64,000 nt of DNA, from the NCBI GenBank assembly GCA_964511405.1, contig CAZEFK010000005.1, forward strand, positions 1 to 64,000. Direction: 5' to 3'. The notes under the pieces were generated by a model. It saw only the letters and a program-made list of their open reading frames with translations. It was not told where the DNA came from and made no database searches. The position numbers were made by a program, and so were the translations under genes. The DNA comes from CAZEFK01 sp964511405 (GTDB lineage: Bacteria; Pseudomonadota; Alphaproteobacteria; Elsterales; Elsteraceae). Every line of letters starts with the position of its first letter. The stretch's first letter is position 1. Below are positions 8,899-17,340 of the stretch, one piece after another.

Positions 8899-10440
8899 GT
8901 GCCCGACGATCCGTCCCGATGGCGAGGCGATGTGCTGCTTCAGCACGGCATCGCCGGAGGCCGCGATCTCGATCAGCTTGACGTCGTAGCCCCACAGGTC
9001 GGCCAGGTGCTGGAGGACGGCGCCGACGTCGCCGCCATCGAGCGCGATGCCGTTGTGGACGCGATGCTTCAGGACCAGCCGGCGGTCGCCGACCAGGTCG
9101 ACGTCGACGATCTCGATCTCGGGCTCGTTCTGGGCGATGTCGAACTGGTCGGCGAGTGCGGCGCGCACCGCCTGGAAGCCGCGCTCATTGTGGATCGCCT
9201 TGACCACCAGGTCGGACTGGCTGTCGTCGAACACCGTGAACAGCTTCATCTTGCGCACCAGGGCCGGGCTCAGGAACTGGCGGATGAAGCTTTCGTCGCG
9301 ATAGTTGGCCCACGCCTCCTTGAGGGTGCCCATGGGGTCGCGGTTGCCGGCGAAGGACGGGAACAGCTCGCGGTCCTCGTCGGTCGGGTCCAGGCACATC
9401 CGCTCGATGTCCTGCATCATGCCGAAGCCCAGGGCGTAGGGATTGATGCCGCTGTAGCGCCGGTCGTCGAACTCGGGCTGGAAGACGACGTTGGTGTGCG
9501 AGTGCAGGAACTCCATCATGGCGCCGTCGGTCAGGAAGCCGGTCTCGTGCAGCCGGTTCATGATGGTGTAGTGGACGAAGGTGGCGCAGCCCTCGTTCAT
9601 CATCTTGGTCTGTTTCTGGGGATAGAAGTACTGCGCGATCTGGCGGACGATGCGCAGCAGCTCGCGCTGCCACGGCTTTAGCAGCGGCGCCTTCTTCTCC
9701 AGGAAGTACAGGAGGTTCTCCTCGGGCAGGCCCAGCAGCTTGCGGCGCTCGGCCTCGCTGGTCGGCGCCGGCTTGGCGGCCCCCATCTGCGGCACGGTGC
9801 GCCACAGGTCGTTGAAGGTGCGCTCCGCCTCGGCGCGGCGCTCGGTGCTCCGCTTCTCCTCGTCACGCAGGTCGGGGGCCTTGCGCGGGTAGCGGTCGAC
9901 GCCGTGGGTCATCAAGGCATGGGCGGCGTCCAGCACGCGCTCGACCGCGGTCTCGCCATAGCGCTCTTCGCAGCGCGCGATATAGCCCTTGGCGAACTCC
10001 AGGTAATCCAGGATGCCGTTGGCGTCGGTCCACTGCCGGAACAGGTGGTTGTTCTTGAAGAAGTGGTTGTGGCCGAACGCCGCATGGGCCATCACCAGCG
10101 TCTGCATGGTCATGGAGTTCTCTTCCATGACGTAGGAGATGCAGGGATTGGAGTTGATCACGATCTCGTAGGCCAAGCCGCGCAGGCCGCGTCGGTACAG
10201 CAGCTCGTCGCGGGCGAAGTGCTTGCCGAACGACCAGTGCTTGTACATCAGCGGCATGCCGATCGACGAATAGACGTCGAGCATCTGCTCGGTCGTGATC
10301 ACCTCGACCTGGTTGGGGTAGACGTTGAGCTTCAGCTCGTCGAGCGCGACCGCGCTGATCCGGTCGTAGGACTCGCGCAGGGCGTCGAAGTCCCACTCGG
10401 TGCCGGCGGCGACGCCCTTGGCGACGGGGTCCAGGGTCAT
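8896..10440 (-). CDS. spoVR: SpoVR family protein
   Basis: 514 residues. The body matches the SpoVR family throughout: EVITTEQMLDVYSSIGMPLM, HWSFGKHF, YEIVINSNPCISYVMEENS, then FNHFF-like AAFGHNHFFKNNHLF and MMNEGCATFVHYTIMNRLHE. Conserved histidines and glutamates in these motifs suggest metal binding, but no activity is established. In Bacillus the family is linked to spore cortex formation; in proteobacteria it travels with yeaH and prkA. Its ATG overlaps the yeaH stop as ATGA, so translation is probably coupled, and it is the last gene of the prkA-yeaH-spoVR operon. A stress or stationary-phase role is inferred from that conserved association. Confidence 0.95.
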   Translation of the reverse strand: MTLDPVAKGVAAGTEWDFDALRESYDRISAVALDELKLNVYPNQVEVITTEQMLDVYSSIGMPLMYKHWSFGKHFARDELLYRRGLRGLAYEIVINSNPCISYVMEENSMTMQTLVMAHAAFGHNHFFKNNHLFRQWTDANGILDYLEFAKGYIARCEERYGETAVERVLDAAHALMTHGVDRYPRKAPDLRDEEKRSTERRAEAERTFNDLWRTVPQMGAAKPAPTSEAERRKLLGLPEENLLYFLEKKAPLLKPWQRELLRIVRQIAQYFYPQKQTKMMNEGCATFVHYTIMNRLHETGFLTDGAMMEFLHSHTNVVFQPEFDDRRYSGINPYALGFGMMQDIERMCLDPTDEDRELFPSFAGNRDPMGTLKEAWANYRDESFIRQFLSPALVRKMKLFTVFDDSQSDLVVKAIHNERGFQAVRAALADQFDIAQNEPEIEIVDVDLVGDRRLVLKHRVHNGIALDGGDVGAVLQHLADLWGYDVKLIEIAASGDAVLKQHIASPSGRIVGH

Positions 10441-11732
10441 GGCGAGCCTCCCGCCTGCGCCTGCCGATCGCGCGCGAACAGCTCTCGGAAGACCGGAAAG
10501 ATCTGGTTGCGCTGGTTCACCTTGCGCATGGCCAGGGGATGGCCGGCGCGGGCGATCTCCTCGTAGGTGCGCCACAGCTCGCTGGCGCCGAAGCGCGGCT
10601 GGTGCTCGGCGCCGACTTCGAGATAGGCGAAGTACTGGCACATGGGCAGGATGTGCTTCTCCAGAAGCCCGGCGGTCTTGGCGTTGTCGCCCGGCATGTT
10701 GTCGCCGTCCGACGCCTGGGCGGCATAGATGTTCCACTGGTCGCGCGGATATCGGGCGGCCTGCACCTTCATCATCTCCTCGAAGGCCGTGGACACCACG
10801 GTGCCGCCGGTTTCGGTCGAGGTGAAGAAGGTCTCCTCGTCGACCTCCTTGGCCAGGTGGGTATGCCGGATGAACACGATGTCGACATGCTCGTAGCGCC
10901 GGCTGAGGAACAGGTAGAGCAGCTTGTAGAAGCGCTTGGACAGGTCCTTCATGTGCTCGGTCATCGAGCCCGACACGTCCATCAGGCAGAACATGACGGC
11001 GCTGGCCACCGGCTGCGGCTCCGGCCGGAACCGGTTGTAGCGCACGTCGACCGGGTCGATGAACGGGATGCGCTTGCTGCGCCGGCGCTGCTCCTCCAGC
11101 TCCTGCTCGAGCTGGGCGCGGCGCTCCTCGTCGCCGTCCTCCTCGGTCAGGCGCTGCAGCTCGGCCTCGCGCGCGGCGATGTCGGCGGCGCGGGGCCGCT
11201 GCAGGGCGATCCGGCGCGACAGGCTGTTGCGCATGGTGCGCACCAGGTTGAGGTTCGACGCGGGCCCGGTCACCTGGAAGCCGGCCCGGACCGGCGTCGT
11301 GCTCTCGGCCTGGCGCAGGGTCTTGCGCAGCAGGTCGGGCAGCTCGAGGTCCTCGAGGAAGATGTCGAGGAACTCGGCCTGGCTCAGCACGAAGTGGAAG
11401 GCATCCTGGCCCTCGCCGTCGGGCGAGCCTTCGCTGCCCCGCCCTTCGCCGCCCTGGGGCGGCCGGCGGATGCGGTCGCCTTCCACATATTCCTTGTTGC
11501 CCGGCAGGATGTGATGGCGCTCGCCGCCGGTGCCGGCGCGATGGAAGGTCGGCTCCTTCAGACCGTCGGTGTTGATCTTGATCCGGTCGCCGCCGCCGAG
11601 GTCGGTGATGCCTTGCTTGGCCGAGGCCTCGCGCACGGCTTCCGCGATCTGCTTGCGCGCGCGCCGGATGAACCGCTGGCGGTTGGCGAGGCTCTTACCG
11701 TGGGGGTTGAGCCGCCGATCGATGATGTTCAA
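10437..11732 (-). CDS. yeaH: YeaH/YhbH family protein (DUF444, vWA-like)
   Basis: 431 residues. The N-terminus MNIIDRRLNPHGKSLANRQR and the internal HHILPGNKEYVEGDRI are characteristic of DUF444. The C-terminal half has a von Willebrand A-like domain with a MIDAS-type motif DVSGSM at about 252-257, followed by VDIVFIRHTHLAKEVDEETF and TETGGTVVSTA. A charged, glutamate/arginine-rich coiled segment lies at about 195-225. It is the middle gene of the operon with prkA upstream (33 bp) and spoVR overlapping downstream. In E. coli YeaG/YeaH act together in nutrient-stress responses; the biochemical role of YeaH is unsettled. Confidence 0.95.
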   Translation of the reverse strand: MNIIDRRLNPHGKSLANRQRFIRRARKQIAEAVREASAKQGITDLGGGDRIKINTDGLKEPTFHRAGTGGERHHILPGNKEYVEGDRIRRPPQGGEGRGSEGSPDGEGQDAFHFVLSQAEFLDIFLEDLELPDLLRKTLRQAESTTPVRAGFQVTGPASNLNLVRTMRNSLSRRIALQRPRAADIAAREAELQRLTEEDGDEERRAQLEQELEEQRRRSKRIPFIDPVDVRYNRFRPEPQPVASAVMFCLMDVSGSMTEHMKDLSKRFYKLLYLFLSRRYEHVDIVFIRHTHLAKEVDEETFFTSTETGGTVVSTAFEEMMKVQAARYPRDQWNIYAAQASDGDNMPGDNAKTAGLLEKHILPMCQYFAYLEVGAEHQPRFGASELWRTYEEIARAGHPLAMRKVNQRNQIFPVFRELFARDRQAQAGGSP

Positions 11733-11765
11733 GGCCCGTACCTCGCCGCCTGTGAACGTCTGACG

Positions 11766-13712
11766 CTACCCGGCCTGTTTCACGCGCATGTACCACTCGA
11801 CCAGCCGCCGGACCTGCCGCTCGGTGTAGCCGCGGGCGACCATGCGGGCCACGAACTCGGTATGCTTCTTCTCGGTGTCGGTCTCCTTCTTGCTGCCGAA
11901 GCTGATGATCGGCAGCAAGTCCTCGACCTGGCTGAACATCCGCCGCTCGATGACCTCGCGGATCTTCTCGTAGGAGGTCCAGGACGGGTTGGCGCCGCCG
12001 CGGCTGGCGCGCGCCCGCAGGGCGAATTTCACGACCTCGTTGCGGAAGTCCTTGGGGTTGGCGATGCCGGCCGGCTTCTCGATCTTGGTCAGCTCCTGGT
12101 TGAGCAGCTCGCGGTCGAGCAACTGGCCGGTGTTGGGGTCCTTGAAATCCTGATGCTCGATCCAGGCGTCGGCATAGTCCACATACCGGTCGAACAGGTT
12201 CTGGCCGTAGTCATTGTACGATTCCAGATAGGCCTTCTGGATCTCGTTGCCAATGAATTCGGCGTAACGTGGCCCGAGCTCCGCCTTGATGAACTCCAGG
12301 TAGCGCTTCTCGGTGTCGTCGCCGAACTGCTCGCGCTTGATCGCCTGCTCCAGGATGTACATGAGATGGACGGGGTCGGCGCCGACCTCGGCGGTGTCGT
12401 AGTTGAAGGTCTGCGACAGCACTTTGAAGGCGAAGCGCGTCGAGATGCCGTCCATGCCCTCGTCGACGCCGGCGGCGTCGCGGTACTCCTGCATCGACTT
12501 GGCGTGCGGGTCGGTCTCCTTCAGGCTCTCGCCGTCATAGACCCGGACCTTGGAGTAGAGGCTGGAATTCTCGTGCAGCTTGAGCCGGCTCAGCACCGCG
12601 AACCGCGCCAGCATCTCCAGCGTCGCCGGCGCGCAGGGCGCCTTGGCCAGGTCGCTGGTGCGGATCAGCTTCTCATAGATCTTGCGCTCCTCGGTGACGC
12701 GCAGGCAGTACGGCACCTTGATCACGCAGATGCGGTCGATGAACGCCTCGTTGTTCTTGTTGTTCTTGAACGTCTGCCACTCGGCCTCGTTGGAGTGGGC
12801 AAGCACGATGCCGTGGAACGGGATGGCGCCGATGTTCTCGGTGCCGATGTAGTTGCCCTCCTGGGTCGCCGTCAGCAGCGGGTGCAGCATCTTGATCGGC
12901 GCCTTGAACATCTCGACGAACTCGAGCAGGCCCTGGTTCGACCGGTTGAGGCCGCCGGAGAAGCTGTAGGCGTCGGGATCGTTCTGGCTGTAGATCTCGA
13001 GCATCCGGATGTCGACCTTGCCGACCAGGCTCGAGATGTCCTGGTTGTTCTCGTCGCCGGGCTCGGTCTTGGAGACGCCGATCTGGCGCAGCCGCGACGG
13101 GTAGAGCTTGACCACGGTGAACTGCGCGATGTCGCCCTTGAACTCGTCCAGGCGCTTGACCGCCCAGGGCGACATCAGGCCGGTCAGGCGCCGGCGCGGG
13201 ATGCCGAACCGCTCCTCCAGCTCCGGACCCATCTGCTCGGGGTCGAACAGCCCGAGCGGGCTCTCGAACACCGGGCTCAGCTGGTCGCCGGCCTTCAGCA
13301 CGTAGATCGGCTGGCGCTCCATCAGCGCCTTGAGCCGCTCCGCCAGCGACGATTTGCCGCCGCCGACCGGACCCAGCAGGTACAGGATTTGCTTCCGCTC
13401 CTCCAGGCCCTGGGCGGCATAGCGGAAGAAGTTCACGATCCGTTCGATCGTCTCTTCCATGCCGTAGAATTCTTCGAAGGCCGGATAGACCTTGATCGTC
13501 CGGTTCATGAAGATGCGCCCGGCCCGCGCATCCTTGGCGGTATCGATAACCTCAGGCTCGCCGATCGCCGCCACCATGCGCTCGGCCGCGGTGGCGTAGG
13601 CCGTCGGGTCGTCCCGGCACTGCTCAAGATAGTCGAGCAGCGACATCTCGTGCTCTCGCCGACTCTGGTAGTTATGCATCGAGCGGGAGAAAAGCTCCTC
13701 GGCCACGCTCAT
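11766..13712 (-). CDS. prkA: PrkA/YeaG family serine protein kinase
   Basis: 648 residues, full length for the family. ATG preceded by GGAG about 6 nt upstream. An N-terminal AAA+ domain carries Walker A GPVGGGKSS at about 112-120, and PrkA-type motifs follow: ENIGAIPFHGIVLAHSNEAE, FKNNKNNEAFIDRICVIKVP and the C-terminal PrkA domain with FAFKVLSQTFNYD and YGQNLFDRYVDYADAW. Described members phosphorylate serine in target proteins and act in stationary-phase or nitrogen-starvation responses, though some are proposed to be AAA+ proteases. It is the first gene of the prkA-yeaH-spoVR operon. A 31-nt imperfect palindrome lies about 100 bp upstream. Confidence 0.95.
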   Translation of the reverse strand: MSVAEELFSRSMHNYQSRREHEMSLLDYLEQCRDDPTAYATAAERMVAAIGEPEVIDTAKDARAGRIFMNRTIKVYPAFEEFYGMEETIERIVNFFRYAAQGLEERKQILYLLGPVGGGKSSLAERLKALMERQPIYVLKAGDQLSPVFESPLGLFDPEQMGPELEERFGIPRRRLTGLMSPWAVKRLDEFKGDIAQFTVVKLYPSRLRQIGVSKTEPGDENNQDISSLVGKVDIRMLEIYSQNDPDAYSFSGGLNRSNQGLLEFVEMFKAPIKMLHPLLTATQEGNYIGTENIGAIPFHGIVLAHSNEAEWQTFKNNKNNEAFIDRICVIKVPYCLRVTEERKIYEKLIRTSDLAKAPCAPATLEMLARFAVLSRLKLHENSSLYSKVRVYDGESLKETDPHAKSMQEYRDAAGVDEGMDGISTRFAFKVLSQTFNYDTAEVGADPVHLMYILEQAIKREQFGDDTEKRYLEFIKAELGPRYAEFIGNEIQKAYLESYNDYGQNLFDRYVDYADAWIEHQDFKDPNTGQLLDRELLNQELTKIEKPAGIANPKDFRNEVVKFALRARASRGGANPSWTSYEKIREVIERRMFSQVEDLLPIISFGSKKETDTEKKHTEFVARMVARGYTERQVRRLVEWYMRVKQAG

Positions 13713-14103
13713 CGATCACTCCATCGTTGACCCGGCACTTACCGACCGTTCTCTCTACGAAGCCCTGGCCTGCCTCCGGTCCATCTCAAGCTCCCGACCA
13801 GCATACACCAGCTCGACATTCACAGGTGGTAAACGTCGAGCTTAGGAAACTGCTTCGACAGCGCTTCAGATTTGTGGCGCCTGCATAACCGGGGCCAGTG
13901 GCGGTGAGCTGCGACCCGTTGCCCGCCAGGACCCGCCAGGACAAGGGGGGCGGACGTGCCAGCGCAACGCCCGAGCGGGGGCAGGCCGCCGCCGGCGGCA
14001 GCGCGACGAATGGGCGCTATGCCGCAGGATTGGGCGGCTGGTGCCGGCGTCGCGCGCGAATCGCCCTTGGCGTGGGCACGACCGCTGCCTACGTCCTGGG
14101 GCG
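13713..14103. promoter_or_regulatory. Divergent intergenic region between prkA and the dnaJ-like gene, with an imperfect palindrome
   Basis: This 391-bp stretch holds no convincing gene. It must contain the prkA promoter (minus) and probably that of the DnaJ-like gene (plus). The clearest element is GCTCGACATT (13811-13820), an 11-nt spacer, then AACGTCGAGC (13832-13841): two 10-bp arms matching at 9 of 10 positions. No T-run follows, so an operator is more likely than a terminator. I looked for a GGAAC-N-CGTT EcfG-type promoter upstream of prkA and did not find one. Confidence 0.5.
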
Positions 14104-15027
14104 ATGTCCGCCCCCCACGACGACCCGTATCGGATCCTCGGCGTCGATCGCGGCGCGACCGACGCCGCCATCCGCGCCGCCTACCGCAAGCTGGCCAAGA
14201 CGCACCATCCTGACCTCAATCCCGGCAAACCCGAGGTCGAGGAGCAGTTCAAACGGATCTCGGCCGCCTATGGGCTGCTGTCCGATCCCGACAAGCGGGC
14301 CCGCTACGACCGCGGCGAGATCGACGCTTCAGGCAACGAGGTGCCGCCGCAGCGGGCCTACTACCGCGACTTCGGCGACCGCGGCAAATATCGCTCCGGC
14401 CCGGGGTTCGAGGCCGACGACCTCGACCTCGACAGCGTGTTCGCCCGCGCCTTCGGCGACCGCTTCCGCGGTGCCGGGGGCGTCAATCTGCGCGGCGGCG
14501 ACGTCCACTACAGCTTGACCGTCGACTTCGTGGACGCGGCCACCGGCGTCACGCGGCGCCTGACCCTGCCCGACGGCCGCGCCCTGGACGTGACCGTGCC
14601 CGCCGGGCTGCAGGACGGCCAGGTGCTGCGCCTGCGCGGCCAGGGCCAGCCGGGCTTCGGCGACGGCCCGCCGGGCGACGCCCTGATCGAGGTGAGCGTC
14701 GCGCCCGACCCGGTGTTCCGCCGCGACGGCAACGACATCCTGCTGACCCTGCCGGTGACCTTGACCGAGGCGGTGCTGGGGGCGCGCATCGACGTGCCGA
14801 CCATCGGCGGTCCGGTCACGGTGACCGTGCCCGCCGGCTCCGGGACCGGCACCCGGCTGCGGCTCAAGGGGCGCGGCATTGCCGGCGGCAGCCAGCTGAT
14901 CGATCTGGAGGTGGTCGTCCCGCCCGCCGACGAGCCCGAGCTCGCCGCCTTCCTGAAGGGCTGGCAGCCGCGGCACGCGGCCGATCCGCGCCGCGAGCTG
15001 GAGCGGCGCCCGAGGAGGACGCGATGA
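14104..15027 (+). CDS. cbpA: DnaJ-class co-chaperone, CbpA-like
   Basis: 307 residues from ATG 14104; an upstream in-frame reading adds non-homologous arginine-rich sequence. J domain at about 5-70: DPYRILGVDRGATDAAIRAA, HPD motif in KTHHPDLNPGKP, YGLLSDPDKRARYD. No zinc-finger CxxCxGxG repeats, so it is a class B (CbpA/DnaJB-like) protein. A short G/F-poor linker leads to two beta-sandwich substrate-binding domains (VDFVDAATGVTRRLTLPDGR; LTLPVTLTEAVLGARIDVPT). It should stimulate DnaK ATPase and deliver clients. The next gene overlaps by ATGA and encodes a CbpM-type modulator, which supports the CbpA assignment. Confidence 0.9.
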   Translation: MSAPHDDPYRILGVDRGATDAAIRAAYRKLAKTHHPDLNPGKPEVEEQFKRISAAYGLLSDPDKRARYDRGEIDASGNEVPPQRAYYRDFGDRGKYRSGPGFEADDLDLDSVFARAFGDRFRGAGGVNLRGGDVHYSLTVDFVDAATGVTRRLTLPDGRALDVTVPAGLQDGQVLRLRGQGQPGFGDGPPGDALIEVSVAPDPVFRRDGNDILLTLPVTLTEAVLGARIDVPTIGGPVTVTVPAGSGTGTRLRLKGRGIAGGSQLIDLEVVVPPADEPELAAFLKGWQPRHAADPRRELERRPRRTR

Positions 15028-15362
15028 ACTGGGACGCGGTGCTGGGCCACGTGCCGGGGCTCGACCGGCTGGAGGTCACCCGCTGGATCGAGCGGCGCTG
15101 GGTCCGGCCCGAGGGCGCGGCCAGCGACGTCGACGTCGCGGAGGTCGACTTCGCCGAGGTCGACGCTGCCCGCATCCGGCTGATCCACGAGCTGCGCACC
15201 GACCTGGCGGTGGCGGACGACTCGATCGACCTGGTGCTGTCCCTGATCGACCAGATCCACGATCTGCGCTGCCGGCTGCGCCTGGTCCTACGCGCGGTCG
15301 ACTGCCAGCCCGCCGACGTCCAGGCGGCGGTGCTGGCAGCGCTCGAACCTCCGCGCGACTAG
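15024..15362 (+). CDS. cbpM: CbpM-like chaperone modulator
   Basis: 112 residues. MerR-like N-terminal helix pattern (LEVTRWIERRWVRPEG) and following segments ARIRLIHELRTDLAVADDSI and IDLVLSLIDQIHDLRCRLRL fit the CbpM family, small proteins that bind the J domain of CbpA and inhibit its action. The ATG overlaps the stop of the DnaJ-like gene (ATGA), so the two are probably made together. The insertion ASDVDVAEVDFAEVD is acidic and repetitive. Its stop shares the four bases CTAG with that of hpnH on the opposite strand. Confidence 0.82.
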   Translation: MNWDAVLGHVPGLDRLEVTRWIERRWVRPEGAASDVDVAEVDFAEVDAARIRLIHELRTDLAVADDSIDLVLSLIDQIHDLRCRLRLVLRAVDCQPADVQAAVLAALEPPRD

Positions 15363-16492
15363 TCCCCGAAGCCGAGGCTCCGGCCGCCCTCCAGCCGCGC
15401 CATGGCGTCGGCGACATGGCGCGAGAAGACGTATTCGGCCGGCCGCTGGCGGTCGAGCGGCACGTCGTCGGCCATCGGGCCTTCGGTGGCCGGGCCGCGC
15501 AGCGCCACCAGCGCGGCCTTGAGCGGGTTGCGCACGGCCGCCTTGGTCGCGGTCGCCTCGTAGCCGCTGTGGACCATGCAGTCGGCGCACTTCTCGTAGT
15601 TGCCGGTGCCGTAGGCGTCCCAGTCGGTGGTCTCCATCAGCTCCTTGTAGGTCCGGGCATAGCCCTCGCCCAGGAGGTAGCAGGGGCGCTGCCAGCCGAA
15701 ATAGGTGCGGGTCGGGTTGCCCCACGGCGTGCAGCGGAACGACTGGTTGCCGGCCAGGAAGTCCAGGAACAGGGGCGACTGGTTGAACGCCCAGCGCTTG
15801 CCGCGGCCGAGGCGGAACAGCGTCCGGAACAGCTCCTTGGTCTTCTGCCGGTTGAGGAAATGCTGCTGGTCGGGGGCGCGCTCGTAGGCATAGCCCGGCG
15901 AGACGCAGATGCCATCGACGCCCAGCCGCATCGCTTCGTCGAAGAACGCCGCCGTGCGCTCGGGCTCGGCACCGTCGAACAGCGTGCAGTTGATGTTGAC
16001 CCGGAAGCCCCGGGCCTTGGCCTTGCCGATCGCGGCCACGGCGCGGTCGTAGGTGCCGGGCTGCGCCACCGCGCGGTCGTGGTCCTCGCGATCGCCGTCC
16101 AGGTGGACCTGCCAGGTGAAGTACGGACCCGGCTGGTACTGGTCCATCTTCTTCTCGAGCAGCAGGCCGTTGGTGCACAGATAGACGAACTTCTTGCGCG
16201 CCATGATGCCCTGGACGATCTCGGGCATCTCCTTGTGCAGCAACGGCTCGCCGCCGGCGATCGAGACCACCGGCGCGTCGCACTCGTCGACCGCCTCCAG
16301 GCACTCGGCCACCGACAGCCGCTGGTTGAGGATCGGATCGGGATAGTCGATCTTGCCGCAGCCGGGGCATGCAAGGTTGCAGCGGAACAGCGGCTCCAGC
16401 ATAAGCACCAGGGGATAGCGGCGGCGGCCGGTGAGGTGCTGCTTGGCGACATAGGCGCCGACGCGGATCACTTGGCGCAGCGGAATGCTCAT
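15359..16492 (-). CDS. hpnH: HpnH, adenosylhopane-forming radical SAM enzyme
   Basis: 377 residues, ATG with AAGG upstream. The radical SAM CxxxCxxC cluster is in FRCNLACPGCGKIDYPD at about 37-53, the SAM-binding GGEP motif in VSIAGGEPLLHKEM, and the C-terminal cysteines in NYEKCADCMVHSGYEA. These are hallmark HpnH features. The enzyme adds a 5'-deoxyadenosyl group from SAM to diploptene, giving adenosylhopane, the first committed step to C35 extended hopanoids. Other hpn/shc genes are not in the window, so it is separated from the rest of the pathway here. It is divergent from a TetR regulator with a candidate operator between them. Confidence 0.95.
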   Translation of the reverse strand: MSIPLRQVIRVGAYVAKQHLTGRRRYPLVLMLEPLFRCNLACPGCGKIDYPDPILNQRLSVAECLEAVDECDAPVVSIAGGEPLLHKEMPEIVQGIMARKKFVYLCTNGLLLEKKMDQYQPGPYFTWQVHLDGDREDHDRAVAQPGTYDRAVAAIGKAKARGFRVNINCTLFDGAEPERTAAFFDEAMRLGVDGICVSPGYAYERAPDQQHFLNRQKTKELFRTLFRLGRGKRWAFNQSPLFLDFLAGNQSFRCTPWGNPTRTYFGWQRPCYLLGEGYARTYKELMETTDWDAYGTGNYEKCADCMVHSGYEATATKAAVRNPLKAALVALRGPATEGPMADDVPLDRQRPAEYVFSRHVADAMARLEGGRSLGFGD

Positions 16493-16536
16493 GGGACCTT
16501 GGCTCCGTGGGCTCGACCGTCCGCGCCGTGGATACG

Positions 16537-16558
16537 AACGCGAAGTCAGGTTCGCGTT
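16537..16558. promoter_or_regulatory. 22-bp inverted repeat, candidate TetR operator
   Basis: AACGCGAA, spacer GTCAGG, TTCGCGTT: perfect 8-bp arms in the 132-bp region between divergent hpnH and tetR. A T-run follows, so it resembles a terminator, but both flanking genes point away from it. Size and position suit a TetR-family operator controlling one or both genes. Confidence 0.55.
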
Positions 16559-16624
16559 TTTTGGCATGGGTTTGCCTCCGCGGTCAATGCACCGATCTAG
16601 GCAATGTTGTAGGAATGGTCCGTG

Positions 16625-17260
16625 ATGACCGATCGGCCGCCGACTTCCCGCCCCGCCCGGACCGCTTCGGCGGCCCGCCGCAAGCCGGTGCAGGAGCGCA
16701 GCCAGGATACGGTGCAGCGCATTTTCCAGGCGACCACGCGGCTGCTCGAAACCATGCCCGTGGACGAGATCACCACCAGCCGCATCGCGCTCGCGGCCGG
16801 CGTGTCGATCGGCGCGCTCTATCGGTTCTTTCCCGATAAGCAGGCGATCGTCGACGCCATTACGCTGCGGTACCTGGAGGAGTTCCAAGGCATCCTGGGC
16901 GGCGCGCTGGCGGCCGCGCAGCCGTCCGCCGGGCCGGCGCTGATCGAGCTGGTGATCGACACCTTCGTCGCGTTCACCGACGCCCGGCCGGATTTCCGGT
17001 CGCTCAGCTTCGGCGGCCATGTCAGCGCCGAGGCGCGCGACCCCGAGGTCGGGCCCGATTCGATGATCGTCGGCCTGACCAAGCGCTTCATCATGGACTT
17101 CCTGTGCACCCCGGTCAGCCCCGAGCTCGACCTCAAGCTCCGGGTCGCGGCGGAGGCCGGCGACCGCCTCCTGACCTATGCCTACAAGCAGCCGCCCGAG
17201 GCGCGCGCCGAGATCATCGGACAGATGAAGCGGCTGGTCTGCGGCTACCTGTTCGGCTGA
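16625..17260 (+). CDS. TetR/AcrR-family transcriptional regulator
   Basis: About 211 residues from ATG 16625 (a GTG sits one codon earlier). A basic, proline-rich N-terminal extension of about 20 residues precedes the HTH: QDTVQRIFQATTRLLETMP, TTSRIALAAGVSIGALYRFF, PDKQAIVDAITLRYLEEF. The C-terminal domain (about 80-205) is a helical ligand-binding domain of no recognised specificity. The gene is divergent from hpnH with a 22-bp palindrome between them, so it probably represses itself and perhaps hpnH. The ligand is unknown. Confidence 0.9.
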   Translation: MTDRPPTSRPARTASAARRKPVQERSQDTVQRIFQATTRLLETMPVDEITTSRIALAAGVSIGALYRFFPDKQAIVDAITLRYLEEFQGILGGALAAAQPSAGPALIELVIDTFVAFTDARPDFRSLSFGGHVSAEARDPEVGPDSMIVGLTKRFIMDFLCTPVSPELDLKLRVAAEAGDRLLTYAYKQPPEARAEIIGQMKRLVCGYLFG

Positions 17261-17340
17261 GCCGGCGCCCGGGCGATGGCGAAGCGCCGGCGCGGCCCCT
17301 ACATGTGGCAAGACTGAGCAAGTGGGAATCGCGGTTGAGC

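Noticed and set aside
10539..13730. A 1063-codon plus-strand open frame
   Set aside because: It is antisense to spoVR-end, yeaH and prkA, all of which have full family motifs; the translation is rich in L/G/H/V/D without domain features, typical of high-GC shadows.
16537..16562. Stem-loop with T-run as an intrinsic terminator
   Set aside because: It lies between divergent gene starts where no transcript should end; an operator is more plausible.
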